Shown here: one piece after another, positions 5,971-9,722 of the stretch
Numbering within the stretch: position 1 is the stretch's first letter
Layout: the number at the start of each line of letters is the position of its first letter
Assembly: GCA_024696565.1 (NCBI GenBank)
Contig: JAILGR010000246.1
Coordinates: 1-9,722, forward strand
Source of the DNA: Acholeplasmatales bacterium
GTDB lineage: Bacteria > Bacillota_I > Bacilli_A > Acholeplasmatales > Anaeroplasmataceae
DNA: 9,722 nucleotides
Reading direction: 5' to 3'
Notes under the pieces: generated by a model
What the model was told of the DNA's origin: nothing
What the model saw: only the letters and a program-made list of their open reading frames with translations
The model's database searches: none
Made by a program: the position numbers and the translations under genes

Positions 5971-6942
5971 ATGAAATATTGTATAGAATGTGGAAATCAA
6001 TTAGTTGATGAAGCTAAATTTTGTAATAAATGTGGTGCTAAGCAACCCATAAGAGAAAAGGTAGAAGAAAAAATAGAAGAAGATACTAAACCTGAATCTA
6101 ATCCTTTAAAAACTGAAGAGGTAAAAGAAGATAATATCCCACCAGTAATCGTTCCAGAACCAGTTATAGTAGAAACAAAAAAGGATACTCCTATAGAGAA
6201 GGAAATAGCCAATGAACCATTAAATATGGATGATGAAAAATATAAGAGCATGTCCCCATCAGAGCGCTATATTTATTTGATGAAGAATGATGAAACATTT
6301 AAAACAATAGTTAAAGCATCAAGAAAAAAGGATTTAATGAGCTTATCGAACTTGTTGTTTATCATAATTTCATTTGTTTGTTCACTCATGCCATATTTGG
6401 TATTTACAGGTGTAAATGCACACCATGTTGGTGCTGAAATGATGGTAGCAGAAGGTAAAAATTTCCCTATATATTTTGGTGGACTAGAATTATTCGGATA
6501 TCATATTTCTACAGAAAATTATGCATTATCGCCAAGTGATAGCTTAAGTGGAATTTTCCCATTTATGATTTTCTTATTTGGATTCTTATTTGAAGCATTA
6601 TTTGTTTTAATTGCAGTTTTAGGTTCTACAAGAGGATATAAATTAAAACAATATGAAAAGGGCGGAGCTAAGGGATTAATCAAATCTTTAGGTGGTGCTA
6701 GAAACTTTATGGGTATTTTGGTTGGCTTATTCCCTGTTTTAGGAATGATTACAACATATATAGTTGCAAGTGACTTGAAATATGAAAGTGGAAAAACATA
6801 TATTTATGGTGAAATTGCAACCTATCCAGAAGGATTAATTACAGCAATAATTATAAGTGCTATCATTATGGTTATTATGCTTGTTGTTGGAATTATTGCA
6901 ACAGTAATGTATAAAAAGAAAATTAATAAATATATGCAATAA
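5971..6942 (+). CDS. Zinc-ribbon membrane protein with four helices
   Basis: This is a 323-residue protein. Cys4, Cys7, Cys18 and Cys21 (CIECG and CNKCG) give the same CxxC-x10-CxxC ribbon as the preceding protein. A low-complexity acidic and proline-bearing linker runs from about 27 to 86, then a short soluble segment (MSPSERYIYLMKNDETFKTI). Membrane helices lie at about 125-147, 194-218, 246-266 and 288-314. The loop between helices 1 and 2 (148-193) should be external. The start has a strong AGGAGGG site that overlaps the previous stop codon, with 12 bases between the genes, so translation is likely coupled. It is the last gene of the 3587 operon, before a terminator. The membrane part is not one I recognise. 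Many Firmicutes encode such ribbon-plus-membrane proteins without a known role. Confidence 0.82.
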   Translation: MKYCIECGNQLVDEAKFCNKCGAKQPIREKVEEKIEEDTKPESNPLKTEEVKEDNIPPVIVPEPVIVETKKDTPIEKEIANEPLNMDDEKYKSMSPSERYIYLMKNDETFKTIVKASRKKDLMSLSNLLFIIISFVCSLMPYLVFTGVNAHHVGAEMMVAEGKNFPIYFGGLELFGYHISTENYALSPSDSLSGIFPFMIFLFGFLFEALFVLIAVLGSTRGYKLKQYEKGGAKGLIKSLGGARNFMGILVGLFPVLGMITTYIVASDLKYESGKTYIYGEIATYPEGLITAIIISAIIMVIMLVVGIIATVMYKKKINKYMQ

Positions 6943-6949
6943 ATGAAAT

Positions 6950-6977
6950 ATCACCCTTGGGGTGATTTTCTTTTTTT
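6950..6977 (+). terminator. Rho-independent terminator of the 3587-6942 operon
   Basis: ATCACCC (6950-6956) and GGGTGAT (6960-6966) form a perfect seven-pair stem with a three-base loop, followed by TTTCTTTTTTT. Confidence 0.9.
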
Positions 6978-7054
6978 AATTATTTGCTATATTATGTGGC
7001 AGTATGAAAAAGCTTTATTTGTGTTTCCCCATTTTTTAATAAAGGGTAAAAATG

Positions 7055-7090
7055 ATAAAAAATATCCAGGTGAAAAATACCTGGATTTTG
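7055..7090. terminator. Possible two-way terminator hairpin
   Basis: ATCCAGGT (7064-7071) and ACCTGGAT (7079-7086) pair perfectly around a seven-base loop. The plus strand has a short TTT tail; the minus strand has a longer T run (from the AAAAAA at 7057-7062). No gene on the minus strand needs it, so it may be a relic or an RNA structure of other use. Confidence 0.45.
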
Positions 7091-7121
7091 TGCTTTATAT
7101 AAGGAAAAAGTAACCTCAAAA

Positions 7122-7130
7122 TGGTATAAT
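7122..7130 (+). promoter_or_regulatory. Extended -10 promoter starting a non-coding stretch
   Basis: TGGTATAAT is a perfect TGnTATAAT, without a clear -35. Transcription would start near 7137, about 270 bases before the transporter gene. Nothing convincing is coded in between, so it either makes a small RNA or a long leader for the transporter. Confidence 0.55.
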
Positions 7131-7300
7131 ATAAGTGCGACCAAACATCATAGATTCGAAGACTTTTTCCATGGAAAATTATAGCACTTTAAACGATATT
7201 TTAAAAGTGTAGGTTATTTGCCTTCAAAAATGCAGGTGAATGAGATTACATAGAAGAGCACTAGATAATCTGGTAGTTTGATTGAAAATGATTTCAAATA
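7131..7300 (+). other. Non-coding stretch, possible leader or small RNA
   Basis: Between the terminator at 6977 and the transporter gene at 7409 I find no supported gene. This part holds several potential hairpins: GCACTTT (7184-7190) with AAAGTGT (7204-7210), ACTAGA with TCTGGT around 7260-7274, and TTGAAA with TTTCAA (7282-7297). There is also the 14-base palindrome TTTTCCATGGAAAA (7165-7178). I cannot match it to a riboswitch class: the motifs I would expect for guanidine (ykkC) or T-box leaders are absent. A decayed gene is an alternative, since reading frames are broken by several stops. Confidence 0.3.
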
Positions 7301-7301
7301 A

Positions 7302-7330
7302 TTGAATTTTAGTTCTAAAAATGATAAAAT
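7302..7330 (+). promoter_or_regulatory. Promoter of the MATE transporter gene
   Basis: TTGAAT (7302-7307) and TAAAAT (7325-7330) are exactly 17 bases apart, and TG at 7322-7323 adds an extended -10. Transcription would start near 7337, giving a leader of about 70 bases. That leader holds GTTAT/ATAAC (7348-7365) as a small hairpin. Confidence 0.6.
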
Positions 7331-7408
7331 TTTAGCATCTGATGAGTTGTTATCCTCTTGAATAACGTAAGTCCAGTCAGGGATTTTCGTTAGAAAGGGG
7401 ATTTTTTT

Positions 7409-8776
7409 ATGAGCGAAAATAAAATGGGATCATACCCAATTAATAAAATATTATGGACTATGGGATTACCTATGGTTTTTTCTATGGTGTTACAGGCCCT
7501 TTATAATGTTGTAGACACAGTGTTTGTAATCAATATGGGTGAAGAAGAAATTAAAGCAAATTTGGCTTTAACATATGTCTTTCCAATTCAAATATTTATG
7601 ATTGCAGTAGGTGTTGGAACTGGTATTGGTATAAATGCACTACTTTCTAGAGCATTAGGTGAAGGCGATAAGAAAAAAATTGGATTAACACTTGGTAATG
7701 GTATTTTTGTAGGCACAGCGATTTATATTATATTTTTATTATTTGGTTTATTTGCCTCAAAATGGTTTTTATCTATTCAAACAAATGATGTAGAAATAAT
7801 TAATATTGGAACTGAATATTTGAAAATAGTAACAATTTTATCTTTTGGTGCTGTAGGTTTTAATGTATTTGAAAGATTTTTACAAGCTACAGGTAAAACA
7901 CAATATTCAACTATAGCCCAAGTTGCAGGAGCAGTAACTAATATTATCTTAGATTATATTTTTATTTATCCATGTAAAATGGGTGTTGCAGGTGCTGCAT
8001 ATGCAACAATCATTGGACAAATTGTTTCATTATTAGTTGCTGTAATATTTCATTATTTCTTTAATAGAGAAATTAAGCACGGAATAAAGGATATGGTTCC
8101 TAATAGAAGAATTGTAGGTAGCATTTATAGGGTTGGATGGTCTGCTATGCTAATGCAAGCATTATTATCTATTAATATGTTTGTTATGATAAAAGTTTTT
8201 TCAATTAATCAGGACGCTGAAATAATAAATGGCACTTATGGTATATATTATAAAATTCAACAAATAGCTTTATTTTCATGCTTTGGATTGAGTAATACTA
8301 TAATTTCTTTGTTAGCATTTAATGTGGGATTAGGAAATAAAGAAAGAATAAAAGCGTGTATAAATTGGGGCATTATTGATACAATAATTGTTGCAGGAGT
8401 AATTACAATTATATTTGAATTATTCGCTAGTTCTATTGCCAATTTATTTGGATTAACTGCGCAAGGAAATAATAAAGAACAAATAGTATCATTGTGTCAA
8501 ACATCAATTAGGATTGCTTCAATTGGATATGTTTTCATGGCAATTTCACTTGCAATACAAGGTATTCTTCAAGCGTATAGAAAATCAGTAACCCCTTTAT
8601 TTATCTCTTTGCTAAGATTAATAATCATCATCGTACCTATCGCTTTAATTTTTATTAACTTTGGAAATGCAAAAGATGTGATTTGGTGGGCATTCCCAAT
8701 TACAGAAATACTAACTGCCGTTGTTTCATTAATACTATTAAAGTTTACAAAAGAAATAAAGGAGGCATTTCTTTAA
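7409..8776 (+). CDS. MATE-family multidrug and toxic-compound efflux transporter
   Basis: This is a 455-residue protein of the normal length for the MATE family, with about twelve membrane helices throughout. The N-terminal half carries family features: IPxILWTMGLPMVFSMVLQ-like start, ALYNVVDTVFV in helix 1, and GVGTGIGINALLSRALGEGD at helix 2 and its following loop. The second half repeats the plan (IYRVGWSAMLMQALLSINMF..., then LLAFNVGLGNKERI). MATE proteins export drugs, cationic compounds or metabolites across the cell membrane in exchange for sodium or protons. This one is of the bacterial NorM/MepA-like type, but the substrate cannot be read from sequence. The ribosome site AAAGGGGAT stands seven bases before the ATG. 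The gene is alone, with its own promoter and terminator. It seems intact. Confidence 0.93.
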   Translation: MSENKMGSYPINKILWTMGLPMVFSMVLQALYNVVDTVFVINMGEEEIKANLALTYVFPIQIFMIAVGVGTGIGINALLSRALGEGDKKKIGLTLGNGIFVGTAIYIIFLLFGLFASKWFLSIQTNDVEIINIGTEYLKIVTILSFGAVGFNVFERFLQATGKTQYSTIAQVAGAVTNIILDYIFIYPCKMGVAGAAYATIIGQIVSLLVAVIFHYFFNREIKHGIKDMVPNRRIVGSIYRVGWSAMLMQALLSINMFVMIKVFSINQDAEIINGTYGIYYKIQQIALFSCFGLSNTIISLLAFNVGLGNKERIKACINWGIIDTIIVAGVITIIFELFASSIANLFGLTAQGNNKEQIVSLCQTSIRIASIGYVFMAISLAIQGILQAYRKSVTPLFISLLRLIIIIVPIALIFINFGNAKDVIWWAFPITEILTAVVSLILLKFTKEIKEAFL

Positions 8777-8793
8777 AATATTAGAAGAAATAT

Positions 8794-8837
8794 AGCATCA
8801 ATTTAGAGTCTTATAAGCTCTATTTTGGTGCTTTTTA
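8794..8837 (+). terminator. Rho-independent terminator of the transporter gene
   Basis: AGCATCAA pairs with TTGGTGCT (one G-U), then after a 2x2 internal loop TAGAG pairs with CTCTA; a TTTTT run follows. It begins 17 bases after the stop codon. Confidence 0.85.
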
Positions 8838-8851
8838 ATTATTTAAGATTT

Positions 8852-8927
8852 GTACTCGGATATTTTCTTTTATTAGAGACACTTTTCTGGGTAGTAGGGA
8901 TATTTTTCCTATATTCGGACATTATTC
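8852..8927 (+). repeat. GGACA array C, upstream of the 8978 gene remnant
   Basis: Four units begin at 8858 (GGATATTTTC), 8877 (AGACACTTTTC), 8898 (GGATATTTTTC) and 8917 (GGACATTATTC), spaced 19, 21 and 19 bases. The whole stretch aligns with array A over about 75 bases, including TACTCGGA before the first unit and GGTAGTAGGGA-like sequence before the third. It lies just after a terminator and just before an extended -10, as arrays A and B do. Confidence 0.65.
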
Positions 8928-8947
8928 TTTGTTATTTTAAAAATAAA

Positions 8948-8956
8948 TGATAAAAT
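8948..8956 (+). promoter_or_regulatory. Extended -10 promoter before the 8978 remnant
   Basis: TGATAAAAT fits TGnTAAAAT. It follows array C by about 20 bases, in the same relative place as the promoters behind arrays A and B. Confidence 0.45.
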
Positions 8957-8977
8957 TAAACTAAAGGAGTCGATAAT

Positions 8978-9164
8978 ATGAGAGTAATAGTATTAAAGGA
9001 TGATGTAACATTTTACAAAACAGCTGCCTTTGTAATATATTATGATGGTTGGAATAATTTTCAAAAATAAAGATAAAATTAGAGATTCTATCTCTGCTTT
9101 CAATAATGGGGAAGATACTAAGCAAAAGTTTACTTTATTAGAAGAAAAACTAAACAAAAATTAG
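8978..9164 (+). pseudogene. Small gene broken by a probable frameshift
   Basis: An ATG at 8978 with a good GGAG site eight bases ahead opens a 30-codon frame (MRVIVLKDDVTFYKTAAFVI, ending in NNFQK) that stops at 9068-9070. In the +1 frame, codons from 9036 to the TAG at 9162-9164 give a protein-like tail, FKNKDKIRDSISAFNNGEDT followed by KQKFTLLEEKLNKN, with no start site of its own. Joining the two frames around 9036-9067 would give one protein of about 62 residues. I do not recognise the product. It may instead be a genuine 30-residue peptide gene, or two overlapping small genes. Confidence 0.45.
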
Positions 9165-9319
9165 CACCATTTTTAGTTCAAATAATGTTAGTTATTTGTA
9201 TCTCAAAATGACATTTAATTAAAAGTAAAATAAATCACTGGTTAAAAACTGTTGTTTAGTGAAAACTATATACATACGTAAAATAACATTATGTGATTGT
9301 GGGTTAAAAGGAGGCATTC

Positions 9320-9722
9320 ATGAAGCTTATAGACGAACTATTTAAGAATTATAAATTGAAGAAAGATTCATTAATATCTTATGGTTTTATATTAGATAAT
9401 AATGTTTATAAATATACTAAGACCATTCATAATGGCTCATTTGAATTAGATTTAATTGTTAAAGATAATATTTTAAATGGAAAGCTAATAGATACTGATT
9501 TTAACGATGAATATACACAAATCAATCAGGATGTATCTGGCTCTTTTATTGCTTCTTTAAAAGAAGAATGTGAAGAAATACTACTAGATATTAGAGATAA
9601 ATGTTTTATTAAAGAATTATATATTTCTAATCAGACAAATAGAATCGATAAATTAATTAAAGATAAATATAATGTAGAAGCAGAATTCTTATGGGATAAA
9701 TTTCCAGGATTTGGAGTCTATC
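9320..9722 (+). CDS. MmcQ/YjbR-like protein, N-terminal part (cut by window end)
   Basis: The frame opens at ATG 9320 behind AGGAGG (9309-9314) and runs to the window edge, giving 134 complete codons. The sequence has the hallmarks of the Firmicutes MmcQ/YjbR group: YKYTKTIHNGSFELDLIV, a QDVSGSFIASLKEECEEILL block, then DIRDKCFIKELY, SNQTNRIDKLIKDKY and EAEFLWDKFPGFGVY. The expected C-terminal end, with its conserved N-x-K-W-Y-like segment, would lie just beyond the window. YjbR-type proteins have a double-winged fold resembling DNA-binding or CyaY-like domains; the biochemical role is not established. No clear promoter is seen in 9165-9319, which is otherwise empty of supported features. Confidence 0.85.
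   Translation, partial: MKLIDELFKNYKLKKDSLISYGFILDNNVYKYTKTIHNGSFELDLIVKDNILNGKLIDTDFNDEYTQINQDVSGSFIASLKEECEEILLDIRDKCFIKELYISNQTNRIDKLIKDKYNVEAEFLWDKFPGFGVY

Noticed and set aside
6994..7113. A 39-codon open frame beginning MWQYEKALFVF
   Set aside because: It has no ribosome site or promoter and runs through a perfect terminator-type hairpin; probably chance.
7171..7212. Short frame MENYSTLNDILKV and protein-like fragments in other frames nearby
   Set aside because: Only 13 codons, no ribosome site, and the fragments cannot be joined without several stops; a decayed gene is possible but not supported.
7131..7408. Assignment of the transporter leader to a named riboswitch
   Set aside because: No conserved motif of the guanidine, T-box or other classes I know was found; kept only as an unassigned leader.

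Overview
The window is strongly AT-rich chromosomal DNA from a low-GC, Gram-positive-type bacterium in the broad Bacilli/Erysipelotrichia/Mollicutes-relative range. The signs are purine-rich GGAGG-type ribosome binding sites, TGnTATAAT extended -10 promoters, short U-tailed terminators and almost no outer-membrane-type features. TGA is used as a stop (end of the gene at 3587-5080) and tryptophan is read from TGG, so the code is standard and this is not a Mycoplasma. A species cannot be named from the window alone.

Layout. (1) 2-140: the last 32 codons of an IS3-family transposase and what looks like that element's right terminal repeat. (2) 161-3453: two consecutive blocks, each with a GGACA repeat array, an extended -10 promoter, membrane-protein gene(s), a second short repeat array and a terminator. 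Block one carries a five-helix protein with a possible PH-like domain (396-1478). Block two carries two membrane-anchored proteins that look distantly related to each other (1825-2475, 2517-3299). (3) 3500-6977: an apparent three-gene operon. The first product is exported, with a DUF6273-like domain and two membrane helices. It is followed by two proteins that each begin with a CxxC-x10-CxxC zinc ribbon and end in several membrane helices. The first of these has seven in-frame 24-bp repeats coding for a charged helix. The operon ends in a clear terminator. (4) 6978-7408: a long non-coding stretch with a two-sided terminator hairpin and two promoters. (5) 7409-8776: a full-length MATE-family efflux transporter with its own promoter and terminator. 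(6) 8852-9164: another GGACA array and promoter, followed by a small, apparently frame-broken gene. (7) 9320-9722: the start of a MmcQ/YjbR-like protein cut off by the window end.

How it fits together. The best supported unit is the 3587-6942 operon, a likely envelope-associated set of one surface-exposed and two cytosol-facing zinc-ribbon membrane proteins; no function can be assigned. The most unusual structural signal is the family of arrays with a 19-21 bp pitch (GGACATTTTT, GTGGACAAAAT and GGGGTACGCA types). They sit between terminators and promoters or directly behind stop codons. They resemble the multiply repeated ends of IS21-family elements but no istA/istB genes are present, so they may be solo ends, remnants or reused regulatory DNA. 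No CRISPR array, tRNA, rRNA or recognised defence system was seen.
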